Source: Bacteroidetes bacterium 43-16 (lineage in GTDB: Bacteria > Bacteroidota > Bacteroidia > Chitinophagales > Chitinophagaceae). Taken from it: 64,000 nucleotides of DNA. A model generated the notes under the pieces. It made no database searches. It had not been told where the DNA came from and was given only the letters and a program-made list of their open reading frames with translations. The DNA is taken from NCBI GenBank assembly GCA_001897525.1, contig MKTB01000005.1:1-64000 (forward strand). The letters are read 5' to 3'. Shown in pieces: positions 10,020-19,182 of the stretch (position 1 is its first letter; each line of letters opens with the position of its first letter). The position numbers and the translations under genes were made by a program.

Positions 10020-10364
10020 TTATTTTACTTCAGCAACAAGGCTTTTGAAGCTTTCAGGTTGGTTCATAGCCAGGTCAGCTAAAACCTTTCTGTTCAGGTT
10101 GATTCCTTTTTCATTCAACTTGTGCATGAAAACAGAATAGCTCAAACCTTCTTCACGAACCGCTGCATTGATACGCGCAATCCACAAACCGCGATAATCG
10201 CGTTTTTTCAATTTGCGTCCTACATATTTATAGCCTAAACCTTTTTCTAATACGTTTTTGGCAACGGTATATACGTTTTTACGCTTACCATAAAATCCTT
10301 TAGCTTGTTTAAGGATTTTCTTCCTTCTTGCACGTGATGCAACTGCATTTACTGAACGTGGCAT
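10020..10364 (-). CDS. rplT: 50S ribosomal protein L20
   Basis: 114 residues. Very clear L20: starts [20 protein letters not shown], contains [15 protein letters not shown] and [18 protein letters not shown], and ends with the globular domain ([20 protein letters not shown]). L20 binds 23S rRNA early in 50S assembly and in many bacteria represses its own operon. It follows rpmI by 75 bases on the same strand. Confidence 0.98.
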   Translation of the reverse strand: MPRSVNAVASRARRKKILKQAKGFYGKRKNVYTVAKNVLEKGLGYKYVGRKLKKRDYRGLWIARINAAVREEGLSYSVFMHKLNEKGINLNRKVLADLAMNQPESFKSLVAEVK

Positions 10365-10439
10365 AGTTTATCTGAATTAAATACTATTTTAATAAAATTG
10401 TTTTCTTAAACGTACCTCTTTTACAGAGGGATCTATTGC

Positions 10440-10637
10440 TTAGCGCAATCTCAACATTCTCTTAACCAATGGCAGGTTTGCAGAGTGAATCTCTACACTA
10501 CCGCGCAAATGGCGCTTGCGTTTTGTAGACTTTTTAGTCAATAAGTGACTTTTATAAGCCTTAAAACGACGAATAGAACCATTACCGGTAATTTTAAAAG
10601 TCTTCTTAGCTCTTGAATGTGTCTTTAACTTTGGCAT
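10440..10637 (-). CDS. rpmI: 50S ribosomal protein L35
   Basis: 65 residues, normal for L35: [20 protein letters not shown], then [20 protein letters not shown] and the C-terminal [11 protein letters not shown]. It is the first gene of rpmI-rplT(-rplS). The usual upstream partner infC is absent; the next gene upstream encodes an MmcQ/YjbR-like protein, so the ancestral infC-rpmI-rplT order is broken here. A good promoter match lies just upstream. Confidence 0.97.
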   Translation of the reverse strand: MPKLKTHSRAKKTFKITGNGSIRRFKAYKSHLLTKKSTKRKRHLRGSVEIHSANLPLVKRMLRLR

Positions 10638-10656
10638 AATTTCAAATTTCGGACTG

Positions 10657-10688
10657 CGAAGGTATATTAATATTTTTCTTCTACCAAA
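10657..10688 (-). promoter_or_regulatory. Predicted rpmI promoter
   Basis: Read on the minus strand: TTTG (forward 10685-10688), a 20-base spacer, then TACCTTCG (forward 10657-10664), close to the Bacteroidota TTTG-N19-21-TAnnTTTG consensus. It ends 19 bases before the rpmI start codon. Confidence 0.5.
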
Positions 10689-10726
10689 AAAATAAAGAAA
10701 TATTTTTCTAATTCCTTATTTAATGG

Positions 10727-11068
10727 CTAACGTTTTGATTTTGGCAGCTTAGCAGCAATCAATTCCAGGGAGTCAGCAATGAGTTCCTTTACTAAACGGA
10801 CAGGCACAGAACCATCCAAAATGAGTGTATTCCAGTGCTTTTTGTTCATATGATAACCGGGAATTATGGCAGCATATTCCTCCCGCAACTCAATTGCCCT
10901 GTCCGGGTCGCATTTCGCATTGATCCGAAGGGGAAATTCATCCAGGGACAGAAGCAGGAACACCTTTCCGCCATATTTAAAGACCAGGGTCTCCGGCCCG
11001 AAAGGAAAGCTCTCTTCTATACCCTCTTTAAGCGCTGTTACATATGCCCTTAATACTTCAATATCCAT
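10727..11068 (-). CDS. MmcQ/YjbR family protein
   Basis: 113 residues, the usual size of the MmcQ/YjbR family, which has a CyaY-like fold and has been described as DNA-binding without a settled role. Family features: ESFPFGPETLVFKYGGKVF at the N-terminus, LRINAKCDPDRAIELRE in the middle, and the signature MNKKHWNTLILDGSVP followed by a C-terminal helix. Its start is 2 bases from the stop of the YciH-like gene, so it is the last gene of a four-gene minus-strand operon. Confidence 0.85.
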   Translation of the reverse strand: MDIEVLRAYVTALKEGIEESFPFGPETLVFKYGGKVFLLLSLDEFPLRINAKCDPDRAIELREEYAAIIPGYHMNKKHWNTLILDGSVPVRLVKELIADSLELIAAKLPKSKR

Positions 11069-11070
11069 CT

Positions 11071-11421
11071 TTAAACGGCTTTTGTTTTACTGTAGCCCCA
11101 CTCTATCAGCCAGGCTGCAATTTTTTGCTTATAATCGCCCTGGATCAGGATGACGGCATCTTTGGCGCTGCCGCCGGTACCGCATTTTGTTTTTATTTTT
11201 TTACCCAAGGCCTGGAAGTCTTCCTCCTGGCCCACAAAACCTTCCACCAAAGTAACGATCTTCCCGGCTCTTTGCTTACGGTCCAGGATCACGCGGAGCT
11301 TTTGCTCCCTGGGTTCAGGTGTGCTTATCTCTTCTTCCGGCTCTTCCTTCATTGCATCTGGATTAGTAGAAAATACCAATCCTCCCAGTGAAGATAAGCC
11401 CGTTTTCTTTTGCTGGCTCAT
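11071..11421 (-). CDS. SUI1-domain translation factor, YciH/eIF1-like
   Basis: 116 residues. The N-terminal ~40 residues are charged and probably disordered (KEEPEEEISTPEPREQK). The rest is a SUI1/eIF1 domain with the family signature KIVTLVEGF, LGKKIKTKCGTGGSAKD and the ending KQKIAAWLIEWGYSKTK. Bacterial YciH proteins bind the 30S subunit and are thought to influence initiation fidelity. It sits between the FemAB-like and MmcQ genes with short gaps, so is operonic. Confidence 0.9.
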   Translation of the reverse strand: MSQQKKTGLSSLGGLVFSTNPDAMKEEPEEEISTPEPREQKLRVILDRKQRAGKIVTLVEGFVGQEEDFQALGKKIKTKCGTGGSAKDAVILIQGDYKQKIAAWLIEWGYSKTKAV

Positions 11422-11437
11422 GTGTCAATATCAATTT

Positions 11438-12364
11438 TTAACCGAATAATTTTTGTTTCATTTTCCAGATCCCCGAGCTATGCTGCCAATTGGCAAAATG
11501 CATAGGGACTGCACCAAATTTAGCAAAAAATCTGGCAATTCCAGGAATACTGCTCCCTTCAAAATCAAAGTGTTTATAGCCGCTCTCCTTAGCCATCAGG
11601 ATACTTTTCCAAAGCAGGCCGGTATTAGCGGCATTGTGCGGCTCATCAAAGCTATTGGCGGCAATTATATAGTAGGCATTCTTAGCGCCAGGGTCGAGCA
11701 AGACCAGCACCATTGACCGGGGGCTCCCCTTGCTGTCAAAAGCCGTCAGGGCAATACCCCCATTATTGGCTAAGACCGTATGGATATATTTCCCTACAAA
11801 CTCAGTGCTTATCCGCTGTTTTGACCCTCTTTTCTCATAAGCATGGTTCATCCATGAAGTGAGTAATTCAAGCTCAGGAATACCCTCTTTTATACTCAAT
11901 TCCTCCTGCGCCCTTATAATATTCCTGCTGTGCTTTTTCTCTACCTTGCTGAAAAGTGCTGCTTCCGAAGGTGCCAGGTCCAGCCTGTAGGTCACCCTTG
12001 GCTTAGCGAAAAAGCCCAGTTCTTTTAAAACACGCCAGTCAAAGTCAGGAAAGGGAGACAGTACCAGCTCAGCATTTTGCTTTACTAACTGCTTCAATCC
12101 CGGCAAAGCTGCTATACCGGGCTGCCGGGCATCTCCTGTTTTAGGGAGCGGGAAGGGACCATAATAAGGCATAAAAGCCTGCGGCCGGCAAAGGCTAAAT
12201 ATAAGTTTTCGTTCTTTAAAATAAGGGAATACCCAGCGTGCATCCGGGGTTTCCTCATACATCAGTTGCCATTCAACCCCATAGAGATCCAAATACCAGG
12301 GCTGATAAAACACCGGCAATTGCTGCAATAAAGCATCATTATTTATGTACTCAGCCTTCGTCAT
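11438..12364 (-). CDS. FemAB/GNAT-like acyltransferase
   Basis: 308 residues. The C-terminal half (about 140-285) fits the BioF2-like/FemAB acetyltransferase fold: KKHSRNIIRAQEE, then ALTAFDSKGSPRSMVLVLLD, AYYIIAANSF and LLWKSILMAKESGYKHFDFEG followed by GIARFFAKFGA, which resembles the end of FemX-type proteins. The N-terminal part has LYGVEWQL and PYYGPFPLP, common in this group. Such proteins transfer acyl or aminoacyl groups, but the substrate is unknown. It lies 3 bases after the LolC/E-like permease and 16 bases before the SUI1 gene. Confidence 0.75.
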   Translation of the reverse strand: MTKAEYINNDALLQQLPVFYQPWYLDLYGVEWQLMYEETPDARWVFPYFKERKLIFSLCRPQAFMPYYGPFPLPKTGDARQPGIAALPGLKQLVKQNAELVLSPFPDFDWRVLKELGFFAKPRVTYRLDLAPSEAALFSKVEKKHSRNIIRAQEELSIKEGIPELELLTSWMNHAYEKRGSKQRISTEFVGKYIHTVLANNGGIALTAFDSKGSPRSMVLVLLDPGAKNAYYIIAANSFDEPHNAANTGLLWKSILMAKESGYKHFDFEGSSIPGIARFFAKFGAVPMHFANWQHSSGIWKMKQKLFG

Positions 12365-12367
12365 CTA

Positions 12368-13603
12368 TTACCTGAATTTAAGTGCATTAATGATCTTTAT
12401 CTTTTTCACCATCAGTGCCGGTAACAGCATGATTAGGGAACAGAACAGCAATGTCCCCAGGGCTACCAGGAGTATATAGAACCCGTTAATAGAGACCGGG
12501 GCCGTTTTCATATAATAGACCGACTCATCAAGTTTTACCAGGGAAAACTGCAGTTGCAGCCAGCACAGCAATACACCAAAAAAAGTGCCCCATAATATGC
12601 CTTTGAGTGTCACCCTTGCGGCATGGTACAGGAACACCTGCCGGATCTGCCGGTTCTGCATACCCAGGGCCTTAAGCGTGCCCACCATTTGCGTTCTTTC
12701 CAGGATGTAGATCAGGAGTGCGGTAGCCATATTAATGGCGGCTACAACGGCCATGATCACCAGGATGAGTGCGGCATTGGTATTTTGAAAATCGAGCCAG
12801 GCAAAAATATAAGGATAGATCTCTTTTATCGTGGATACGGACATAGGTGGTTGCAGGTAATCCTGGTAAATGGTTGCACTCACCGCTTCTGACTGCCGGT
12901 AATCTTTCAGGCTGACCTGTAAGGCGCTGATATCGCGCTCTGACCAGCGGTTTACAGAACGCAGCAGCCTGATATCGCAGAGGCCAAAGCCCTGGTCTAC
13001 CTCTTCCATACCGGTATGGAAACTGCCGGCCACTGTAAGCTTTCTTACGGAAGGATTGCCCTGCTCGGGGTTAAAAAACACCAGGAAAACGGGGTCGCCA
13101 ATGTTCAGGTTGAGCCGCTGCATGGTAGACTGTGACAGGATCAGGTCGCTGCTGTAAGCCGAATCGGCAAAGCGGATCGGCTGACCTTCAAAGCGGATCG
13201 CATCTGAGCTGGTCAAAGGGTAGCCGGACTCTATACCTTTCAGTTTAATGCCTTCCAGGCCTTTTTCGGCCTTAACGATAGCGGGTTTTAAAATAAAGGG
13301 ATAAACGGCCTGCACTCCCTGTACCGATTTTATGTCCCGGATCAGTTGGTCATCCTTCAGGAAAGGAGCATCTCCTATGAGGCTGGTAGGACTGGCAGAG
13401 AACATGGTCACCTGCGCATGGCCCCAGAAAACGAACATTTTCTCCCTTATCTTGGTTTTAAAGCCATCTACGACGGAGATCGCAATGATCATTACCGTAA
13501 CGCTCAGGGCCGTGGCAATAGTAGCCAGGCGAAGGATGAACTTCGAAAAGGTAGACTGTTTATTGCCTGATATCTGTTTGGCTATGTAGTACGCGAGATT
13601 CAA
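12368..13603 (-). CDS. LolC/E-like (FtsX-type) ABC transporter permease
   Basis: 411 residues with the topology of the lipoprotein-releasing LolC/LolE family: a first membrane segment near residues 22-48 (FILRLATIATALSVTVMII), a large periplasmic domain (about 50-270), and three more segments near 277-300, 325-350 and 375-400. The N-terminal AYYIAKQ...FSKFILRLATI and SVVDGFK match the family start. In Bacteroidota one such protein probably works as a homodimer with LolD to release lipoproteins; no lolD is adjacent. The start is a TTG (13603): there is no upstream in-frame ATG and the N-terminus aligns with family starts. First gene of the operon running to 10727. Confidence 0.85.
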   Translation of the reverse strand: MNLAYYIAKQISGNKQSTFSKFILRLATIATALSVTVMIIAISVVDGFKTKIREKMFVFWGHAQVTMFSASPTSLIGDAPFLKDDQLIRDIKSVQGVQAVYPFILKPAIVKAEKGLEGIKLKGIESGYPLTSSDAIRFEGQPIRFADSAYSSDLILSQSTMQRLNLNIGDPVFLVFFNPEQGNPSVRKLTVAGSFHTGMEEVDQGFGLCDIRLLRSVNRWSERDISALQVSLKDYRQSEAVSATIYQDYLQPPMSVSTIKEIYPYIFAWLDFQNTNAALILVIMAVVAAINMATALLIYILERTQMVGTLKALGMQNRQIRQVFLYHAARVTLKGILWGTFFGVLLCWLQLQFSLVKLDESVYYMKTAPVSINGFYILLVALGTLLFCSLIMLLPALMVKKIKIINALKFR

Positions 13604-13825
13604 TGGTTCCTTGATTTTTACCAGGTATGCGCAAAAATAAGGTAAAGCAGGCTGAAATCTTCAATAAAGTAAGTATGTTATGCCGGTATTAATTCTTGTA
13701 AAAGTTTTTTCTAATTGGTTTCTTTTGATTTGCTTTGCAAAAATTATGGGACCCTGTCCGGCAGGGCTCGTAGATGAGTCGTGAAGATCCGGCTTGGATC
13801 TCTTATATTTTATTTAAAAAGAAGA

Positions 13826-14863
13826 ATGAAAAAACTATTTATTACAGCAGTACTGGGCTTAAGCACGCTCCACTATTCCTGGGCACAAAAAAAGGAATAC
13901 CAAATCAATGCCGTTGCCTTTTACAACCTGGAAAACCTGTTTGACCCGGCAGATGACCCGGAGAAGAACGATGAAGAATTCACCCCTGGTGGCAGTATGG
14001 GCTATACGGATGCTGTATATCGTAAAAAATTGCAGAACCTGGCCCGTGTACTTTCTGAAATAGCCACAGAAAAAGTACCGGACGGCCCGGCCCTCGTCGG
14101 TGTTGCTGAAATTGAAAACGAAAAAGTGTTGCAGGACCTGGTTAACCAGCCTAAACTGAAAGACCGTAAATGGAAAATAGTGCACTTTGAATCGCCTGAT
14201 TTTCGTGGTGTAGACGTAGGTATGCTGTACAATCCTAAATATTTTAAAGTATTGGATGCGGAGTCGATCAATGTAGACATCAGTGAAAACGGCCGTAAAG
14301 AGTACACCAGGGACATCCTGCATGTCACCGGTCTTTTGGGCAGCGATACGGTAGCTGTATTTGTCAATCACTGGCCTTCGCGCAGAGGTGGTGAAGCAGC
14401 AAGTGCCTGGAAACGTGTAAAAGCGGCCGGCATCTGTAAAGAGATCATTGCCAAAAAAGTAAAAGAAAACCCCAACTACAAGGTCATCTTAATGGGCGAC
14501 TTAAATGACGATCCTGTGAGCCCTTCTGTAGCGCAGACTTTAGGAGCTATCGGCGACAAAGAGAAACTGAAGCCCGGCGGCTTGTTCAACCCATGGTTAA
14601 CGTTCTATAAAAAAGGTATCGGCACTTTAGGTTATGGCGACTCCTGGAACCTTTTCGACCAGATCATCATCTCCCAGGGATTTTTAAATAAGAATGCAGG
14701 CGGATGGCAGTTTTACAAAGCAGAGATCTTTAAGCCTAATTACCTCATCAGCAACTTTGGCCGGTATAAGGGGTACCCGCACCGCTCTTTTTCCAACAAT
14801 ACCTGGATCGACGGTTATAGTGACCACTTTCCTACCTATATATATCTGATCAAGGAGCTATAA
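13826..14863 (+). CDS. Secreted endonuclease/exonuclease/phosphatase family protein
   Basis: 345 residues from the ATG at 13826, chosen because it begins a good signal peptide (MKKLFITAVLGLSTLHYSWAQ). A GTG 15 codons upstream is in frame but would spoil the signal. Family features: NAVAFYNLENLFDP at the mature N-terminus, VGVAEIENEKVL (metal-binding Glu), VFVNHWPSRRGGE, VILMGDLNDDPVSP and the final SDHFPTYI with the catalytic His. The protein should act in the periplasm or outside, cleaving nucleic acids or phosphodiesters. It is alone on the plus strand, facing away from the permease operon. Confidence 0.88.
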   Translation: MKKLFITAVLGLSTLHYSWAQKKEYQINAVAFYNLENLFDPADDPEKNDEEFTPGGSMGYTDAVYRKKLQNLARVLSEIATEKVPDGPALVGVAEIENEKVLQDLVNQPKLKDRKWKIVHFESPDFRGVDVGMLYNPKYFKVLDAESINVDISENGRKEYTRDILHVTGLLGSDTVAVFVNHWPSRRGGEAASAWKRVKAAGICKEIIAKKVKENPNYKVILMGDLNDDPVSPSVAQTLGAIGDKEKLKPGGLFNPWLTFYKKGIGTLGYGDSWNLFDQIIISQGFLNKNAGGWQFYKAEIFKPNYLISNFGRYKGYPHRSFSNNTWIDGYSDHFPTYIYLIKEL

Positions 14864-14887
14864 AGGCCTGTTTTCTGGAAAAAACAC

Positions 14888-14895
14888 TATATTTG
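14888..14895 (+). promoter_or_regulatory. -7 box upstream of the 210-aa lipoprotein
   Basis: TATATTTG matches TAnnTTTG and lies 47 bases before the start codon at 14943; no good -33 element is visible. Confidence 0.4.
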
Positions 14896-14942
14896 ACCGT
14901 AGTAATTTTTTCTATAATCACTTATAACACACATTACTAAAA

Positions 14943-15575
14943 ATGAAAAAACAAAACATTCTAATTTTAGGTATTGCTGCACTTTCCTCCTTTGCGGTGG
15001 CTTGCGGTGGCAATGACAGCAGTAAAGCAACAGATGGTCAAGGTACAGAACAGACAGCTTCTGACAAGAAGAAGGATGAGCCGGTAAAAACGGAGAACCT
15101 TTTTGCAGATGCAGCATTATTAGAAAAAGCGGAAGCCGAATTAAGGGCTATGCCAAAGTTCAGCGGCAAAACGGTCAAAGTATTTCAAAATGTAAGCTTC
15201 TATAAAGATGGTCGTATCACGATCGCTTTACAGGATCCGGCAAAGCCTGAAAACATTGATGAGTATCACTTTGCCGATGGCAAGTGGGGCGAGCCTCAGG
15301 CGGTACAGATCTCCGGAAGCGGAAAAATGGACGACAATACCTGGGATCTGGCCAAGATCAAGTTCAGCACGGCTGCTACGGTGTACAACAACTGGAACGA
15401 AAAAGCTAAATCTATAGAAGGTGGCACAGAAAAAGAATTAACGAGTATCTCTCTTTTATTCTGGGTACCTAAGCAAGAGGTACGCTGGAGCACTTCCAAT
15501 GTGGAAAGTGCAAGAGAAAAGTACAGCATTGAATATAACCTGGACGGTAGTGTCAAGGAGTTTAAGAAAAGCTAA
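14943..15575 (+). CDS. Lipoprotein of unknown function
   Basis: 210 residues. It starts with a lipoprotein signal (MKKQNILILGIAALSSFAVAC), with the acylated Cys at about residue 21 followed by a Gly/Asn/Ser/Lys linker rich in polar residues to about residue 50. The rest is a soluble domain with FYKDGRITIALQDP, EYHFADGKWGEPQAV and NWNEKAKSIEGG; I recognise no family. It likely sits on the periplasmic side of a membrane. It is flanked by its own -7 box and a strong terminator, so it is probably monocistronic. Confidence 0.8.
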   Translation: MKKQNILILGIAALSSFAVACGGNDSSKATDGQGTEQTASDKKKDEPVKTENLFADAALLEKAEAELRAMPKFSGKTVKVFQNVSFYKDGRITIALQDPAKPENIDEYHFADGKWGEPQAVQISGSGKMDDNTWDLAKIKFSTAATVYNNWNEKAKSIEGGTEKELTSISLLFWVPKQEVRWSTSNVESAREKYSIEYNLDGSVKEFKKS

Positions 15576-15593
15576 TACGCTCCAACAAGCATA

Positions 15594-15629
15594 AAAAAAT
15601 CCCGGGATAATGATATCCCGGGATTTTTT
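15594..15629 (+). terminator. Strong terminator after the lipoprotein gene
   Basis: Perfect 16-bp stem (15594-15609 with 15614-15629, core TCCCGGGATA) with loop ATGA, flanked by A and T runs. It begins 18 bases after the lipoprotein stop and could work in both directions. Confidence 0.9.
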
Positions 15630-15720
15630 ATGCCCAATAAAGTTTGTCCAGATAATAACCATTACTTCCTGCTCCAAACCAAAGGATTTAATGCTATAGT
15701 TCCTAAACCGCTTTAATGGG

Positions 15721-15765
15721 CAAATCCCTGTCACATTTCGAGCAACTCGACGTGACAGGGATTTG
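15721..15765. repeat. Extragenic palindrome (TGTCACATTTCGAG type)
   Basis: Perfect 14-bp outer arms (15721-15734 and 15752-15765, AAATCCCTGTCAC / GTGACAGGGATTT) enclose an inner TCGAG-CAA-CTCGA hairpin. It lies just downstream of pnp without a T-run, and resembles the two palindromes at 29773-29876, so it looks like a REP-type element more than a simple terminator. Confidence 0.6.
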
Positions 15766-15787
15766 ATATTTAAGCTAATGTTTAAGT

Positions 15788-18118
15788 TTACAGGCTCAGA
15801 TCGTCATCTGCAGCATCTGCTTTAGGAGCATTATCTACAGGTGCAGACTGAGGTGCATCATTGTTGTGCTCTGCTCTTGGCTCTCTGCGCTCAGGACGAG
15901 GTCCGCGACGGTCACCATTCCTGTTATCTCTGCGGTCACGATCGCCACCTTCACGACGCTCTCTGCGCTCTCCTTCCGGTCTTTCAGGTCTTTCAACATA
16001 ACCTTCAGGTTTTTCCATCAATACCTTGCGGCTCAGGCGGAATTTACCGGTTTTGGCATCTACGCCCAACAGTTTAACTTTGATGGCATCGCCTTCGTTC
16101 AGGATACCGTCCAGGTTTTCTAAACGCTTCCAGCTCACTTCAGAGATGTGCAGCAATCCTTGTTTACCCGGCATGAACTCTACAAATGCACCAAACGGCA
16201 TAATAGATTTCACCACAGATTCATATTCTGCGCCTACTTCAGGTATCGCCACAATGCCTTTGATCCAGTTCTTGGCAGCATTTAAGCTATCACCGTTATT
16301 AGAGAATATTTTGATCACACCCTGGTTACCTACTTCTTCAATATTGATTTCGGCACCGGTTGTTCTTTGAATTTCCTGGATGATCTTACCACCTGGTCCG
16401 ATCACCGCACCGATGAACTCACGATCGATGATCATTTGCTCAATACGTGGTGCATGAGGTTTAAGATCGTCACGTGTTTGCGGCAGTGCTGCATACATCG
16501 CATCCAGGATATGTAAACGGCCTTTATTGGCTTGTGCCAGTGCAGAACGCATTACATCCATGCTCAAGCCATCTACTTTGATATCCATCTGGATACCGCA
16601 GATACCTTCACGGGTACCTGTAACTTTAAAGTCCATGTCTCCCAGGTGATCTTCATCGCCTAAGATATCGGTCAATACAGCCCATTTACCATCTTCAGCA
16701 CGGCTGATAAGGCCCATGGCCACACCACCTACGTGTTTAGGGAAAGGCACACCTGCATCCATTAATGCCAATGATCCGGCACATACAGTAGCCATTGAGG
16801 AAGAACCGTTAGACTCCAGGATATCAGATACCACACGTACTGTGTAAGGATAATCTTTCGGCATCATTTGCCACAAAGAGCGTTTAGCCAGGTTACCATG
16901 ACCTACTTCTCTACGGCTTGGTCCGCGCATAGGCTTGGTCTCACCGGTAGAGAATGGCGGGAAGTTATAGTGTAACAGGAATTTTTGATAATTAGAGGTT
17001 CCTGCAGTTTCTACCAATAACTCATCATCTTTAGTACCTAAAGTAATGGTGGTTAATGATTGTGTTTCACCACGGGTAAACAATGCAGAACCATGGGGGC
17101 TTGGCAAATAATCTGTTTCGATGTATAAACCACGTACTTCATCCAGCTTACGGCCATCTAAGCGGCGGCTTTCGTCCAGGATCATATTACGTACCGTGTA
17201 GTATTGCAGATCATCATAATAACGCTTGGCGAAAGCGAGATCTGCTTCTTCCGGCTCTTCGCCGAAGCTTGCGATCAATTCATCTTTCAATGCTTTAAGC
17301 GCAGCAGAACGGTCGTGCTTGGCACTTCCGGCCCTGGAGATCTCTAACATTCTTGGCCCGGCAAAGGCTTCAACTTTTGCTTTGATCTCTGCACTTTCTT
17401 CAAATGCAGCTACTTCACGTTTTACCGGTGAGCCTACTTTAGCTCTTAATTCTTCCTGGGCTTTTACCTGGCGACGGATAGCAGTATGGGCGGTCTCAAT
17501 AGCCAGGATCAGGTCTTCTTCCTGACATTCTTTTGACTCACCTTCTACCATCATGATATTCTTCTCAGTAGCTGCAATGATGAAATCCATATCAGAATTT
17601 TCCATCTCGGCAGGAGAAGGGTTGATCACCATTTGTCCGTCAATACGGGCAACACGCACTTCAGAAATGATCTCCTGGATAGGCACATCAGACACTGCAA
17701 GGGCAGCAGATGCAGCCAGACAGGCTAATGCATCCGGCATTACTTCCGGATCATTGGAGATCAAAGAAACCAAAACCTGAACTTCACACAGGTAGCTTTC
17801 CGGGAATAATGGGCGTAAAGCTCTGTCGATCAAACGACAAATTAAAATCTCGTAATCGCTGATACGGCCTTCTCTTTTGAAGAAAGAACCGGGTATACGG
17901 CCTGCAGAAGCAAACTTTTCTTGATAATCTACTGTTAATGGGAAAAATGACTGGCCTGGTCTAGGCTCTTTACTGGCAACAACTGTTGCTAAAATAACAC
18001 AGTCACCGCATTTCACAGTTACTGCTCCATCAGCCTGACGGGCTAATTTTCCGGTTTCAATAATTACTTCTTTACCATTTTCTAAGGTAAAAGAAACCGA
18101 AGTTCCTTGTAAATTCAT
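15788..18118 (-). CDS. pnp: Polyribonucleotide nucleotidyltransferase (PNPase)
   Basis: 776 residues. Domains in order: first RNase PH core (about 10-140), helical linker (about 240-310), second RNase PH core (about 315-545, with FPPFSTGETKPMRGPSRRE and SNGSSSMATVCAGSLALMDAG), KH domain (about 560-620, GPGGK loop), S1 domain (about 625-700, MPFGAFVEFMPGKQGLLHISEV), and a long Arg/Glu/Asp-rich tail (about 705-776). It degrades RNA 3' to 5' with phosphate and is a degradosome partner in other bacteria. The tail is longer and more charged than in E. coli and probably disordered. Upstream, GAGAGG and CCTCTC (18134-18173) could pair in the leader. Monocistronic. Confidence 0.98.
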   Translation of the reverse strand: MNLQGTSVSFTLENGKEVIIETGKLARQADGAVTVKCGDCVILATVVASKEPRPGQSFFPLTVDYQEKFASAGRIPGSFFKREGRISDYEILICRLIDRALRPLFPESYLCEVQVLVSLISNDPEVMPDALACLAASAALAVSDVPIQEIISEVRVARIDGQMVINPSPAEMENSDMDFIIAATEKNIMMVEGESKECQEEDLILAIETAHTAIRRQVKAQEELRAKVGSPVKREVAAFEESAEIKAKVEAFAGPRMLEISRAGSAKHDRSAALKALKDELIASFGEEPEEADLAFAKRYYDDLQYYTVRNMILDESRRLDGRKLDEVRGLYIETDYLPSPHGSALFTRGETQSLTTITLGTKDDELLVETAGTSNYQKFLLHYNFPPFSTGETKPMRGPSRREVGHGNLAKRSLWQMMPKDYPYTVRVVSDILESNGSSSMATVCAGSLALMDAGVPFPKHVGGVAMGLISRAEDGKWAVLTDILGDEDHLGDMDFKVTGTREGICGIQMDIKVDGLSMDVMRSALAQANKGRLHILDAMYAALPQTRDDLKPHAPRIEQMIIDREFIGAVIGPGGKIIQEIQRTTGAEINIEEVGNQGVIKIFSNNGDSLNAAKNWIKGIVAIPEVGAEYESVVKSIMPFGAFVEFMPGKQGLLHISEVSWKRLENLDGILNEGDAIKVKLLGVDAKTGKFRLSRKVLMEKPEGYVERPERPEGERRERREGGDRDRRDNRNGDRRGPRPERREPRAEHNNDAPQSAPVDNAPKADAADDDLSL

Positions 18119-18291
18119 AAATCTAAAATTTGTGAGAGGTTTGTCCGCTATTGTGTTTTGAAATGTTCCTCTCGAATAAATATATTTTTTTCAACTGATG
18201 CGAAGTTAATATAAAAGATGTCAATATGGAATTAATTTATTTGAAGATGTTTCCTATTTAGCTTAAATTAGCTTCCTAAATCTGAAACATA

Positions 18292-19092
18292 ATGCTAAAA
18301 CAGCTTGGAGCCGCTATCTTGATCGTAGCAGCAACCACAGACACCGGGAATGCCCAGGTTTACGACTACAATTATGAAGGCAAAACAGACCATATAGGTA
18401 TTCAGTTTGACATCAACCAGAATATGGGACATAGCATGATGGAAAACGATGGAACAAAAAGTACTTTTGCTCCTTTCGCGCGCATTGGTGTTTATGCCAA
18501 AAGGCAAATCAGTAATACGTTTTATTTAAGGGCTGCGGTCTTGTTCGGCAATGGAAATTTCAGCTATAAATACCCGCAAAATTTCAATGCAACTTCCGAC
18601 ACTTCTTATCCTATGGGCATTTTAGGTAAGACAGGCATTTCTGTTCCTGTAATAGAGCCCGAAATAGCTATGGGCTATTTCTTCCGTTTTAACCGTAAAC
18701 ACCAGGTTGACCTGAGGCTGGGCATTTCAGCCCCCCTGTATATATCCAGGTACAATAACTTCTCTGATACTACTTACGCTAATGTGAATCTTAACAAAAG
18801 TACACAAATGGTAAGATTTGCCACAACCAATCAGTTCCAGACCAATTATCGCAACAATCAATGGGGCATGATCAATACAAATTTATATATCGGCTACAAG
18901 CGTATTCATTATAATGACTTTTCAGATCGCCTGGGTATCGGGCTTATCTTTGGGTTCACTGTTTACAATAAAGATGCCGGTGAGGCTACTTATCGCGGCT
19001 ATAACATTACCTACAATTACCAGATGTGGGAGCGTACCCATAAGATGGCTTACCTCTCTGCAGGCATCCGGCTGGAATATGATATTTTCTAA
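18292..19092 (+). CDS. Putative outer-membrane beta-barrel protein
   Basis: 266 residues with a signal peptide (about 1-22, ...GNA before QVYDYNY). The mature protein has repeated amphipathic strands (IGIQFDINQNMGHS, RIGVYAKRQISNTFYLRAAVLFGNGNFSY, HQVDLRLGISAPLYISRY, INTNLYIGYKRIHY, GIGLIFGFTVYN) and ends in an aromatic residue (LEYDIF), as outer-membrane barrels do. I recognise no named family. It is transcribed alone, between pnp (divergent) and a terminator shared with the tonB operon. Confidence 0.7.
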   Translation: MLKQLGAAILIVAATTDTGNAQVYDYNYEGKTDHIGIQFDINQNMGHSMMENDGTKSTFAPFARIGVYAKRQISNTFYLRAAVLFGNGNFSYKYPQNFNATSDTSYPMGILGKTGISVPVIEPEIAMGYFFRFNRKHQVDLRLGISAPLYISRYNNFSDTTYANVNLNKSTQMVRFATTNQFQTNYRNNQWGMINTNLYIGYKRIHYNDFSDRLGIGLIFGFTVYNKDAGEATYRGYNITYNYQMWERTHKMAYLSAGIRLEYDIF

Positions 19093-19118
19093 ATACTGCG
19101 GATACCATTCCCAAAAAC

Positions 19119-19154
19119 AAACATCCCGTTATCTGTTACGATAACGGGATGTTT
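19119..19154. terminator. Bidirectional terminator between barrel gene and tonB operon
   Basis: 15-bp perfect stem (19119-19133 with 19140-19154) and a 6-base loop, with A tract before and T tract after. It lies 26 bases after the plus-strand gene and 28 bases after the tonB stop on the minus strand. Confidence 0.88.
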
Positions 19155-19182
19155 TTATTAGCACTTATTCAGTTGAGCTGAA

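Noticed and set aside
13859-14371. 170-residue minus-strand frame inside the endonuclease-family gene
   Set aside because: Shadow frame; the sense gene has signal peptide and catalytic motifs.
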